64,000 nucleotides of DNA from Marchantia polymorpha subsp. ruderalis. Taxonomy: Eukaryota; Streptophyta; Marchantiopsida; Marchantiales; Marchantiaceae. The stretch lies in contig AP031356.1 in NCBI GenBank assembly GCA_037833965.1, positions 7,524,501-7,588,500 on the forward strand. The letters are read 5' to 3'. The first letter of the stretch is position 1, and each line of letters starts with the position of its first letter. The translations under genes and the position numbers were made by a program. The notes beneath the pieces were generated by a model. That model was not told the origin of the DNA. It searched no databases and saw nothing but the letters and a program-made list of their open reading frames with translations. Below are positions 1-10,790 of the stretch, in pieces.

Positions 1-226
1 TTTGAATGACAGTTCTTTCTGTCAGCCCAACAACGTTCTACAAACACAACCCACTGGTGCCCTTTCTTGCGTCAACACCGATGGAACTGCCGGGCTGGGA
101 CCGACAGCCGGCACGAGGCAGTTCAAAGCAGCATGTCCTCAAGCTTACAGCTACAACTTCGATGATGCCACCTCTACGTTCACGTGTCCCACAGGCTCCG
201 ATTATGAAGTCGTGTTTTGCCCTTGA
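1..226 (+). CDS. Thaumatin-like (PR-5) protein, last exon only, cut by window edge
   Basis: Bases 1-12 are the end of an intron (…GACAG) and the exon runs from 13 to the TGA at 224-226. It encodes the C-terminal ~71 residues of a thaumatin-like protein: SSFCQPNN, the GLGPTAGT loop, the [12 protein letters not shown] block, and the closing [14 protein letters not shown]. Conserved cysteines pair in the family to make a rigid secreted fold. The acceptor was fixed by comparison with the complete gene at 39,105-40,403, where the same junction keeps the frame. No lesion is visible, but the rest of the gene lies outside the window, so it could be intact or a fragment. The family is secreted and pathogen-induced, with some members acting on glucans or fungal membranes. 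Confidence 0.85.
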   Translation, partial: LNDSSFCQPNNVLQTQPTGALSCVNTDGTAGLGPTAGTRQFKAACPQAYSYNFDDATSTFTCPTGSDYEVVFCP

Positions 227-495
227 CAGTGTCAAGTTGACACTCTTTGAGCCTTGCACTGCTTTTGTTGAAATGGTGATGTTCTATACGGCGTGTGTAC
301 GTGCATGTAGGCGGGCCCGTAGTTTTTATCCAGTGTAATGGTGAAGGATATCAAAATAAAGTTCTGAAGCGTTTTGAATGTGAATGGCAGTACACTGTGT
401 TGGTCGTGACTAATATACAATGAGTGTATACATCTGATGTCATGGGGGGTTGATAAATAATATCACAATCCGGAATATGATGTTGGTATACTCAT
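227..495. repeat. 3' flank of thaumatin-like gene, duplicated in inverted orientation at 38,858-39,104
   Basis: This stretch can be followed base by base against the reverse complement of 38,858-39,104, including the blocks around GTGTACTG, CATCTGATGTCATG and ATTCCGGA. It shows that the two thaumatin-like genes were duplicated together with their 3' flank. An AATAAA-like polyadenylation signal (AAAATAAAG) lies near 353-361. Confidence 0.7.
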
Positions 496-1250
496 ATTGT
501 GAGGAAGAAGTGCGGGTATGTTGCACACAATATATTAACTAAACCTCTTGTCATGTTTTAACATGACAGGAGGCTAATGAATTTCGACCTGAGGACGTCC
601 ATTACTTGCCTTTGTGGAAAAAAAAAAGCATAATCTCCTCTGTTTATGGAAATTCTACTCACCGTACTCAAACCACTAACTAGTTCTGGCCCGTCACTCC
701 GAAGGATCTTGACGAATATCTGTGGCATGTTCATATCAAAACATGGATTCGGTGGCACTTAACTTTAACGAAATGACGTTATCAAGGCATTGAAATTGTT
801 ATGCAACAAATCTCGCAAAGATCTGATGTATTGATATATATCATCCTTGTACACATTAGACTGAAGAAATACAAGAAATAGCTTTCATTCTTTCTTCAGA
901 TGGAGGAAACTTCTATCGCTATTAAATATTTTATGGTGCTTAAGTGACTGTCACTTCACTTGGGTTCAGCAGATATATATCTCTAAAGTTTTGAAATATT
1001 CACCAATGAATTTCCTGGTTTTTTATCAAGATCTAGTTTATCATGGGAATCCCAATTTTTTGTGGTTGTCATTTGAAGCTTTGTTTTCACCGTTGTCATC
1101 TAGTTTCTGTAAACGAATGTAAATGACATCAGAAAGGTGTAAAGTGCTAAAAAAATGTTACAGAGATACAGCTATAAATCAGAAATTTCGATTCCTATAT
1201 CATCATATTAAAGGGATTCGACTCATAAAGGGCAGTGGTAAACCCTGGGG
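496..1250. other. No gene seen; AT-rich intergenic DNA with one hairpin
   Basis: No ORF here has protein-like composition. The only structure noted is an inverted repeat at 544-573, with 14-nt arms that differ by one mismatch around a TT loop. Confidence 0.5.
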
Positions 1251-1289
1251 TTCTATCTTCTTGAAAGGAATCGAGCTCATGGAGCCAGA

Positions 1290-1720
1290 TCTGTTGTGAA
1301 ACGGCATGGCGAGAACGGTGAAAAATGTAAGCTGTACAACTCTAATATGTTTTATCCATCCGTTGACTTGGAATCGTCTGCATGACAAGGAGTGCATGCC
1401 AATATACACTCTGGGTGAATCCAGACAAGGACCTCGTCCTCCTATAGACGTTGGACCCACGAGATACCAGCAGCTGACTTCACTTGGGAAGTACAAGGAT
1501 CTACTTCAAGTTCTTATTCTTTCAAAACATTTGAAATGTAATCTACGTTATAGTGCGATCAATAAGTCCAGTAAATCCGTAATTTCGACCGATTCAAAAT
1601 TCAAGCTCGCAATCGAAGATAAACAGACATGCGTTTGCATCTGTTTCCCAGCTACTAGCCTCAACGTGTCTTTCATGGGCGAGATCTGGAGTCCAACGGT
1701 CTAATCCGATGGACTCGCAA
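1290..1720 (+). pseudogene. Decayed copy of a repeat-borne coding fragment (GMARTVKNVS type)
   Basis: The segment around 1,296-1,385 reads MARTVKNVSC and is the third copy of a coding fragment also found at 7,358-7,555 (+) and 44,680-45,090 (-). The frame then runs on to about 1,704 without homology that I can see to anything else. The longer copies vaguely resemble the start of a Gnk2 (DUF26) domain, but this copy is too short to support that. I treat it as a repeat remnant, not a gene. Confidence 0.4.
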
Positions 1721-1810
1721 TGTGGGAGAGCGAGACTTGCAATCGGGAGCATCGGGAGACGAGGTGAGACGAGGTGCTACGACTCCGTGCGTTAAACCTC
1801 TACGCCCTAA

Positions 1811-1938
1811 CGGTCTTCACGTGTGTGAACTGGCACTTGCAATACGAGAAGTTCTTGTCCGGTCTCTGGCAATTCGGTCTTCACATGCGCGAATTGGCAC
1901 TGGCAATACGAGAAGTTCTTGTTCAGTCTCTGTCAATT
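1811..1938 (+). repeat. 64-bp tandem duplication
   Basis: Two adjacent copies of a 64-bp unit start at 1,811 and 1,875. Both begin CGGTCTTCAC and contain AATACGAGAAGTTCTTGT. The unit is not seen elsewhere in the window. Confidence 0.75.
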
Positions 1939-3861
1939 CGAATGGTGACAAGTTGTCTTTGCCGAAGGGTTGTCTATTACATCGCCAAAGATGTCTTCGC
2001 CGAAGGTTCGAAAATCTTGGGCCGAAGACAAATTCCATCCTACCTGCTACTAGTTTCCATTAGATCTACTAACTTCTACGACTATATACCTATATTCTAC
2101 AGCCAATATACTTCAAATTTACTTCTTTATGCAAAAATCGAAAAAATTGTACACCACATCGAGCAATAGTCATTTATCATCATGGCTATCGCTAGCAATA
2201 ATTCTAATTGCTTCAATTGCTACTCTGGCTGCTGTGAGCCAACGCGTCGTATGACTATGTATGTATAACCTTCTGCGATATTCACGTTATCCCATGAGTA
2301 TACGATTGCGAAGAGCATGAGGTACAATGTCTCTACCACTAATGTGGCAAAAATAAACAGCGACCTTCGCTTTGGTAGCGTCATTCAGATTCTGCAACCA
2401 GAAGATAGCTGGTTGTAATCTGTATGTGTGATTTGTGTACAGTGGATGGTTACATGCTTCGTCTGCATCGGGTTTTAGTTCGAGGCAGCCTGGGCAAGTC
2501 TGTGTGGGAGTGGCTGGAGCCGACGCTAAGACATAAGCACAAACACAAAGAGGCCGTTCTCTTGGTTCAAGAAGCCACCTCCTGGTCCACAGGTGGTAGC
2601 CATGAACAAAAGTACTCCTCTAAGAAGCTCATAAATTCTCTCTTGCCAGTTGATGATCAAGCGGGCGTATCCAGAGCCCAAATATCATTATCCTACTCTC
2701 CACCTGTGGATATGGAGGTCCGAGTACTACTTCCTCCTCTTCTCGCTATACAATCATGAAAATTAACGTTTCAGTTCTCCCTTGCAGGTATGTTTTAAGC
2801 ATAATTGTATTTGCATGTCTGGTAGGCCCTTTGCCCAAATGAAGAGATTCGCTCCGCCTGCAGCATGTTTTAGATTCAAATGGTCGAGCAGCTACGAAGT
2901 ATCAATTATCAGCTTATGTTGTGAGTGATTATCATTCACAGATTACCAGATATATTTACTCATCCAAGAGCCTTCTCGGATGACGTCGCTCTCAGATACC
3001 AGTGCACATTCCTTATTGTGCCTCACGTGGACTTTGGATTCATACCTTCCATTCAGTAGTCTTCAATAAATTGGTCTAGCACGCCACAATGGTGATAGTC
3101 CGAAAAGTTATGCAGCCATTGTTAGGAGAGCGTGGATTGGTGTGGCTCCATCATTATAGACATAGAAGAGCAGGAAGCATAAAAGTTGATCGTATGAGGG
3201 GGCGTGCATGCACACGTTGATGACGTCTACAAACAGCCGATGTCTGAGAGCATCAATGCTGTGATTGTCAGATGACTGTGTCTCCTGTCTTTATCCGTTT
3301 TCGACTGCAAGTCTATGTTTAAGTTTTACTGCCAGAGATCTTAAGGTCGCCATGCACTTCTTCTATAGTTAAGAACAATACAGATTTCCAAACAAAAGAT
3401 TCAAGTAAATCGCAACTCCTTCTCCAATACCTGTATTACGATTAAGCTTTCTGAAATCCACTCAGCTATCAATAGAGACGACGTTTGCTCTTTCCCAGCC
3501 TCAAGCTACTCGCAACGACTGATAATAAGTCACAACCACGATGCCCTACCAGGGATTGAGTTATGCTTAAAAGTGGTTGTACTAATTTATCCCAACTTAA
3601 AATCTCATCTACAGAATATCAGTCAGTACTATGCCCGCGTAGAAGCAATTACAATGCGCTGTATTCAGAGACACCATTCTCACTACATTCTCTGTCATCC
3701 TCACAGCAGGGAGCGATGGAGTGCCCTCCTATGAAATTCTCATCCGTGCCCACTGATGTACATGTGCTGAAAATACTGAGATTACAGTACAATATGTCCA
3801 CCACTTCAGCAAAGATGAAACTCGGAGTCGCTCGACGGCCGCAGCAATTCGTAGAGGAAGT

Positions 3862-4657
3862 CTAGTAAGGAAGCTGACCGACAACGTTTCCCGGGGGGTC
3901 GTAGCTGCAAACGACGAACAAGGCACCAGAGGGACAAGTGGCCGACCCGCATCCCAGCGCCGCTGTGTCCCTCCACACGACCTGTTGCAAAGAGTGCGAC
4001 CCGTGTCAAAACCCGCGAGGCTCATCACATCGACTGCACGCCCGACCGTGGAAAATACACAAAAATTGATGTATGCGCGAATCCCCTCATCATTTTTACA
4101 TATGTGGGAACAGCTTTATCCTGATACAGGTCCTGGGCTCGTGGTTAGTTAGCAAGATCTAGAAATCTCTGAAAATCAAACTACGGCGGAAAGCCATGGA
4201 AACACAACTTCGCGCACACCAGGCAAGAAAAGCACGAGAAGAATTTGCATAGGACCTGCGTGTAATGACCGCATGACTCGCCCTCTGGGGCCGAGCACGA
4301 ATTTGTTGCGTAGTCGTAATATGCCTCCTCGCTGACCCAGGCCTGCACTGCATCCGCTGGGGTGCTCGGTCCACTGGACCAGTAGATGTTCTCCCCGTAA
4401 GGTCCTCCCGAGTGTATGAGAGCGCAGTCGTCACCAGCAGCTGCTCTGGTGGCGGCCCAGTCAGTAGCATACGATTCCAGCGTGGTGTCCCAGGTCAGGC
4501 TCGGTATGTCTTCATTCAGCCCAGCTCGGGCATCATTGTGCGGAGTGAGGTACTCGTCTGCTGTGGATTGACCCTGGGCGACATTGATGATGCTTGACGC
4601 TATAAGAGAGATGACAAGAATATGAATCAGAAATCGTGGCCTCAAGCCGAAACCCAT
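3862..4657 (-). CDS. PR-1-like CAP protein, copy 1, two exons, intact
   Basis: Exon 1 runs 4,657-4,256 (134 codons) and exon 2 runs 3,981-3,862 (39 codons plus TAG). The 274-nt intron has the donor CAG|GT after GHYTQ and the acceptor TTGCAACAG before VVWRDTAALGC. The 173-residue product has a hydrophobic signal peptide ending near VAQGQ. It has the CAP tetrad (H82, E89, E110, H131), six cysteines and the C-terminal PPGNVVGQLPY. It differs from copy 5 mainly by NEDI instead of NQGI near residue 48. Exon 1 without splicing would read into PCKFFSCFSC and stop, so the intron call matters. PR-1 proteins are secreted, bind sterols and are induced by pathogens. Confidence 0.92.
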
Positions 4658-4870
4658 CGTAAAACTGAGGATCCAGAAACTTCGAGAGAGATATTTTTTT
4701 TTGTATAGGAGAAATCGAGAGCAGAGTCCACTCGGTCAGATATCGAAGGTGTTCTTCAGCCTTCGAGATAGTCCTGCTATAAGGATGGCGATCCGAGATA
4801 GGAGGAAGTACTCTTCACCCTCAATCCCAGTGATGAGATCGCAGATATGGTTTGAACGATCACTCCTGAT

Positions 4871-4879
4871 CCTTTTATA
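4871..4879 (-). promoter_or_regulatory. TATA box of PR-1 copy 1
   Basis: The minus strand reads TATAAAAGG here, ~215 nt upstream of the ATG at 4,657. The box and ~300 bp around it are conserved in PR-1 arms 1, 2, 4, 5 and 7, and absent from arms 3 and 6. Confidence 0.7.
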
Positions 4880-5479
4880 CCACCGCAAGTTCAGAACCTG
4901 CGTGAGAGATCAGTGTAAACTATTGAAATTGGTATATGTAAAAGGTAGGATCGGGACCCACATGAGCATTTCTCGAAGCATTTTTTAATGGAAGAAACCA
5001 TTGGCGAGCATTCTTAATTCATCCCGGAATCTTCTCTACAACTGTGATTAGGCTTGTCATCTGTGCTGTACTATACATCTCACTCACAAACAAATGCAGT
5101 CTGGACGGCGCTCATCGTCCGACCTTTGAGAAACTTGATATTCTGTGATCTGGAAGACCCTAGGAGGAGCCTTGTCAGAGGTTACTCCTCGGGTCCTCCT
5201 AGGCTTGTCTAGTATCCAGCACATGAATAAACAACATGGAGATATCCACTAGTGAGCTCATGTTAAGATATTTGAGTACTAGAAAAGGTCCATTCCCCAT
5301 CCCTTGGTAAATCCTGAGTATCTTATATCATGCAGGAGAGTTCGCCAAACACATAGGACGTACGTGTCCTCCATCATGAAATGATCGTTTGAGTTTTGCT
5401 AGATCTCAGTGGATGTTTCACCAGAAACCTTTTTTATCAAATTGCCCAAATCTTCCGTATTGCGACTATATTACGAGTT

Positions 5480-6700
5480 TGTAGTTATATCTAAGATTTA
5501 TAGCAATATGATTGTTAGATTATAATAATGCACCACTTTCATATATCTATGTATCATTTCTATATTTCAGAATCAATAGTTTATGAAGCAATGTCATTGG
5601 GGATTGCATGCTTCTTCATAATTGTCCATTAGATATTTTGAAAGGGAATTTTAAGCATGCTGTTTTTGAGCGCACATGTTTTAGATAGCTTAATAACACT
5701 TTTTGGACCTGTAATGAGACTCATTTTTCTTCTACAATTATATTTCTTCATGTTATAAATGTAACTCATTTATTCCAGAGATGTTTTCCATGGATGCATT
5801 CGCTGATCGAAGTTATGTACGTGGTATTGATAGAATTAATCATGTAGAACACCTAGATGCAACATACTCATAAAATGCAATTTTTAATCTTTGAAACAAA
5901 TTCGCGAATGCAAAATCGAATCTTGTATAGAATTATTCAAGATGATAAAAGTAACCTATTCTAATGATTGCAACCTGACTTTTAAGATTGAATAGCGGAT
6001 TCTCTTAAAAAATATTTCTTATTATAAATCAATCTAAATTCTATCAGATCAAAGGTCATTCATCTGACGTTCATCACATTATGTCACTGACAAACGTAGT
6101 TTTTGATATATAACTTGTGTAAAGGATGTCGCTAGTCAATAAATATTGAGTTTTTGTTAAAGATATCCTAACATTTTCTCTAGTTTACTTCCTTGAAGGG
6201 GCAGAGCTTTGATGAAATTCAAACTCAACTTGATGTAACTCCAAAAGAAATAAAAACTTTAAAATCTACTCTGTTCTTATTTCCGGAAAAGGTACAGATT
6301 TTATGGAAAGTAAAATTGAACTGTTTTACCTCGATAGTATTGAGACTAGAGTAAATGAGGGGTAGGAGTATTTATTGCCTAAAAGTCCAAAGTGAGATTG
6401 CTCGAATTTCGGATCAAAGCTAATGCATTCACTAGACAAGTTCTTACGTGATTTTTTACAGAATCTAAAGAAATACTCTCGCTTTCTTGTTGAACATAGT
6501 ACAAACATGGGTTTGAAAAACTTCCTAAAGAATCTGAAAGCTATCTACCAACTTCAAGTCATTATTACTTGTGAATGACCGTAATTTTATACACATAATT
6601 TCTTACGTCTACGTACCTTGTGAGAGGTCACATACCAACAGGCTATACAGAGAAACTTTGAACGTAAAGGTTTTGGTTTGATTTCTAGTATACTTCTAAC
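5480..6700 (-). repeat. Repeat R2, copy 1 (inverted), in the spacer of PR-1 pair 1
   Basis: AT-rich ~1.2 kb that matches, reverse-complemented, 20,100-21,700 and 45,480-47,120. Anchors include the block reading ATTAGCTTTGATCCGAAATT in the other copies. A minus-strand frame at 6,326-6,508 (SSECISFDPKFEQSHFGLLG) recurs in the other copies with changes. No ATG is shared between copies, so I do not call a gene. Confidence 0.65.
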
Positions 6701-6879
6701 ATCACATTTCACTATGTTCATCATAGGATGTTTCAAAATTGCCCAAAAACACTACACTAGGACCAATTAGTTTGATTTGATTTCAAAACCTTTACCGGCT
6801 AATGGTACAAATCAAAACTCCAAGGATCACTTGTGGGTCCATAGCATTGAATGAGAACACTGCAAGCTTAAGTTCCTAT

Positions 6880-7560
6880 TTCCACAAAATTATATGAAAA
6901 CCTGGAATGTGAACCAATTACGTAGGTTACAGGACTGTTGAAATAGCTGGCTTCCAATCCTCACGACTGCCGACTGGCCGGTCCAGAACCAGTCTTCGGA
7001 AGAAATTTCATTTCTCTAAATAACGTTGAGGATGAACAGCCAGTTAGAAGCATCGAGGTCCGCATGGTCTTTTTAGGTTGCAGTCATCTGAAGTAAAGAA
7101 TGACTCAACTCATTAGAGAGGAATGGATCAAAATTTGAGTGCAATTGAAAAAGCTTATGCACGGAGTTTCAGGAGGTTGTAAGCTCCAATTCCGTGGTGT
7201 CGAGTTTCAAATCGAATAAAAAGATTCAGATACTGTAATGCTCGTTAACAGATCTGTGTGTACGTTTGCAGAGGTGACCAGTCGAGTCATCGCGACAGAA
7301 AGAAAAATAGAACATCAGATTTAGAACGATTATCTGTTCAGAAGGACTTTCATTAACTTGCGGTTGTTGCAATCAAGTCCCCGGAAGCTCGATCTGGGAG
7401 TTTGTGACCAAGCAGAAGCATATCATGGAAATGTCTCGAGTAAATATTTCGATCCCGTACTCGAGACTGTCACGACAGATCTGTTGGGCAACGGCATGGC
7501 AAGAACGGTGAAGAATGTGAGCTGCATTATTCGAATCTGTGTTATTTACCGTTGACTTCG
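6880..7560 (+). pseudogene. Repeat-borne coding fragment, possible Gnk2/DUF26-like start
   Basis: Matches the reverse complement of 44,680-45,380. The frame at 7,358-7,555 reads VCDQAEAYHGNVSSKYFD, then DLLGNGMARTVKNVS. A Cys, a Phe-Asp-Pro and a Leu-Leu spaced like the first half of a ginkbilobin-type Gnk2 domain are the only hints. The expected C-x8-C-x2-C motif is not found downstream, and the frame has no ATG. The identity is weak. It could equally be an unrelated repeat ORF. Confidence 0.3.
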
Positions 7561-8140
7561 AATCGTATGCAGAAGAATACGGAAGATTTGGGCAATTTGA
7601 TGAACATCGTTTCTGGTGAAATATCTTCAGAGATCCAGCAGAACTCAAGCGAACATTTCACGATGGCGGACACGCACGTCCCATGTGTTTGGCGAACTCT
7701 CCTGCAGCTGCATATAAGATACTCTGGATTGACCAAGAGATTGGGAATGGAACTATTCTAGTCCTCCAATATATTGACATTAGCCCGCTAGTGGATATCT
7801 CGATGTTGTTTATTCATGTGCTGGATACTGGTCTTGACCTTTGACAAAGCTCCTCCCAGGGGTCTTCCAGATTATAGACTATCAAGTTCATCAAAGGTCG
7901 TCCGGTGAGCGGCGTCCAGACTGCATTTATTTTTGAGTGAGATGTATAGTAGAGCCCAGATGACAAGCCTAATGGCAGTTGTAGAGAAGATTCCGGGATG
8001 AATTAAAAATGCTCGCCAATGATTTCTTTCATTAAAAAGGCTTCGAGAAATGCTCATGTGGGTCCCGATCCTACCTTTTACATATAGCAATTTCGATAGT
8101 TTACACTGATCTCTCACGCAGTTTCTGAACTTGCGGTGGT

Positions 8141-8149
8141 ATAAAAGGA
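8141..8149 (+). promoter_or_regulatory. TATA box of PR-1 copy 2
   Basis: TATAAAAGG, 221 nt upstream of the ATG at 8,362, inside the block conserved among the arms. The implied leader is ~190 nt. Confidence 0.7.
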
Positions 8150-8361
8150 TCAGGAGTGATCGTTCAAACCATATCTGCGATCTCATCACTGGGATTGAGG
8201 GTGAAGAGTACTTCCTCCTATCTCGGATCGCCATCCTTATAGCAGGACTATCTCGAAGGCTGAAGAACACCTTCGATATCAGACCGAGTGGAATCTGCTC
8301 TCGATTTCTCCTATACAAAAAAAAATATCTCCCTCGAAGTTTCTGGATCCTCAGTTTTACG

Positions 8362-9193
8362 ATGGGTTTCGGCTTGAGGCCACGATTTCTGATTCATATT
8401 CTTGTCATCTCTCTTATAGCGTCAAGCATCATCAATGTCGCCCAGGGTCAATCCACAGCAGACGAGTACCTCACTCCGCACAATGATGCCCGAGCTGGGC
8501 TGAATCAAGGCATACCGAGCCTGACCTGGGACACCACGCTGGAATCGTATGCTACTGACTGGGCCGCCACCAGAGCAGCTGCTGGTGACGACTGCGCTCT
8601 CATACACTCTGGAGGGCCTTACGGGGAGAACATCCAGCGGATGTTCTCCAGCAACCCAGCGGATGCAGTGCAGGCCTGGGTCAGCGAGGAGGCGTATTAC
8701 GACTACGCAACAAATTCGTGCTCGGCCCCAGAGGGCGAGTTTTGCGGTCATTACACGCAGGTCCATGCAAATTCTTCTCGTGCTTTTCTTGCCTGGTGTG
8801 CGCGAAGTTGTGTTTCCATGGCGTTCTGCCGTAGTTTGATTTTCAGAGATATCTAGATCTTGTGAACTAACCACGAGCCCAGAACCTGTATCAGGATAAA
8901 GCTGTTCCCACATATGTAAAAAAGATAAGGGGCTTCACGCATACTCTGGAAACTCATGAATGGGACGAAAAACTGGAAGTCAAGTTTTGTGTAGCGGTGT
9001 TTTCCACTGTCGGGCATGCAGTCGATGTGATGAGCTTCGCGGGTTTTGACACGGGTCGCACTCTTTGCAACAGGTCGTGTGGAGGGACACAGCGGCGCTG
9101 GGATGCGGGTCGGCCACTTGTCCCTCTGGTGCCTTGTTCGTCGTTTGCAGCTACGACCCCCCGGGAAATTTTGCCGGTCAGCTTCCTTACTAG
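8362..9193 (+). CDS. PR-1-like CAP protein, copy 2, two exons, altered cavity loop
   Basis: Exon 1 is 8,362-8,760 (133 codons), the intron is 8,761-9,073, and exon 2 is 9,074-9,193 (39 codons plus TAG). An upstream in-frame extension from 8,131 is open, but it lies in the leader conserved in the other copies, so I chose the ATG at 8,362 shared by all. The product is 172 residues. The loop after GPYGENI reads QRMFSSN instead of YWSSGPST, because of a short local rearrangement at 8,625-8,649. The tetrad H and E residues and all six cysteines remain. The C-terminus reads PPGNFAGQLPY. The protein is probably made and secreted, but the altered loop borders the CAP cleft. Confidence 0.88.
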
Positions 9194-9782
9194 ACTTCGT
9201 CTACGAATAGCTGCGGCCGTCGAGCGACTCCGAGTTTCATGTTTGCTGAAGTGGTGGACGTATAGTACTGTATTCTCAATACTTTCAACACATGTTCATC
9301 AGTGGACGACTATCGAAGGCAAAGTAGGGAGGGGCAGGGATGAGAATTTCATAGGGTGGCACTCCATCGCTCCCTGCCGTGAGGATGACAGAGTGTAGTG
9401 AGAATCGTGTTTCTGAATACAGCGCATTGTAATTGCTTCTACGCTGGCATAGTACTGACGGATATACTGTAGATGAGATTTTAAGTTGGGCTAAATTAGT
9501 ACAACCACTTTCAAGCAGAACTCAAATCCCTGGTAGTGCATCGTGGTTGTAACTTGTTATCAGTCGTTGTGAGTAGCTTGAGGCTGGGAAAGAGCAAACG
9601 TCGTCTCTATTGATAGCTGAGTGGATTTCAGAAAGCTCAATCGCAATACAGATATTGGAGAAGGAGTTGCGATTAATGTGAATCTTTTGTTTGGAAATCT
9701 GTACTGTTCTTAATTAGAGAAGAAGTGTATGGCGACCATAAAATTTCTGGCAGGAAAATAATTTTTTAACTTAAGCACAGAC

Positions 9783-10028
9783 TTGCAGTCGAAAACGGAT
9801 ATAGACTGGAGACAGTCTTCTGACAATCACCGCGTTGATGCTCTCAGACATCGGCTGTTTGTAGACGCCATCAACGTGTGCATGCACGCCCCCTCATACG
9901 ATCAACTTTCATGCTTCCTGCTCTACTATGTCTGTAGTGATGGAGCCACACCAATCCACGCTCTCCTAACAATGGTTGCATACCTCTTCGAGCTATCACG
10001 GTTGTGGCGTGCTAGACCAATTTATTGA
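9783..10028 (+). other. Recurrent ~80-codon open frame in the PR-1 3' flank
   Basis: The frame reads from SKTD.WRQSSDNH through DALRHRLFVDAINVCMHAP to LWRARPIY. It is present in arms 2, 3 (27,252-27,500) and 5 (49,339-49,662), and with a 1-nt indel in arm 4 (about 42,240-42,500, minus). There is no ATG in this copy. It could be a coding exon carried along with the repeat, or chance survival of a frame in recent duplicates. Confidence 0.3.
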
Positions 10029-10790
10029 AGACTACTGAATGGAAGGTATGAATCCTAAGTCCAAGTGAGGCCCAATTAAGAACGTGCACTGGTATCTGAC
10101 AGCGACGTCATCCGAGAAGGCTCTTGGATGAATAAATATATCTGATAATCTGTGAATGATAATTATCACTCACAACTTAAGCTACTGTTTTATTTTTCGT
10201 AGCTGCTCGAGCAATTGAATTTAAAACATGCTTGAGGCGGAGCAAATTTCTTGATTTGGGCAAAGGGCCAACAAGACATGCAAATACAGTTATGCTTAAA
10301 AGATACCTGCCAGGGAGAACTGAAACGTTAATTTTCATTAACGTATAGCGAGAAGAAGAGGAAGGAGTACTCGGACCTCCATATATCCATAGGTTGGGGG
10401 TAGGAAAGTAATATTAGGGCTCCGGATACGCCCAAATATTATTTTCCGCCGGCTTGACCACCAACTGACAAGAGATACTTTATGAACTTCTTTGAGGAGT
10501 ACGTGTGTTCATGGCTGCCGCCTGAGGACCAGGAGGTGGCTTCTTGAACCAAGGGAACGGCCTATTTGTGTTTGTGCTTATGTCTTAGCGTCGGCTCCAG
10601 CCACTCCCACACAGACTTGCCCAGGCTGCCTCGAACTATAACCCGATGCAGGCGAAGCATGTAATCGTCCAGCTTATACAAATCACACATACACAGACCA
10701 CGTCCAGCTATCTTCTGGCTGCAGAATCTGAATGACGCCATAAAATGAATAGCTATAGAATATCTATATTAGTGACGTATATTGGAGAAC

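Larger units (their letters stand above)
2340..5460 (-). repeat. PR-1 arm 1 (left arm of inverted pair 1)
   Basis: A ~3.1 kb unit that matches arm 2 (7,565-10,790) in inverted orientation from end to end. The outer edges match at 2,460-2,570 against 10,570-10,690. It contains a PR-1 gene, its promoter, a long 3' flank with a recurrent ~80-codon frame near 3,060-3,310, and an inner boundary near 5,460 of the GCCGCAATAC type shared with arms 3 and 5. Its inner flank joins a copy of repeat R2. Confidence 0.8.
7565..10790 (+). repeat. PR-1 arm 2 (right arm of inverted pair 1)
   Basis: Mirror image of arm 1. Its inner boundary (CGTATGCAGAAGAATAC) is the type shared with arm 4, not with arms 1, 3 and 5. 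It holds a PR-1 gene, promoter, a long 3' flank and the ~80-codon frame at 9,783-10,028. Confidence 0.8.

Noticed and set aside
7358-7555. Firm call of a Gnk2/DUF26 gene
   Set aside because: The C-x8-C-x2-C core is missing in all three copies, so only a weak hint is kept.
8131-8361. N-terminal extension of PR-1 copy 2
   Set aside because: It lies in the conserved leader just after the TATA box, and the equivalent region is closed in other copies.
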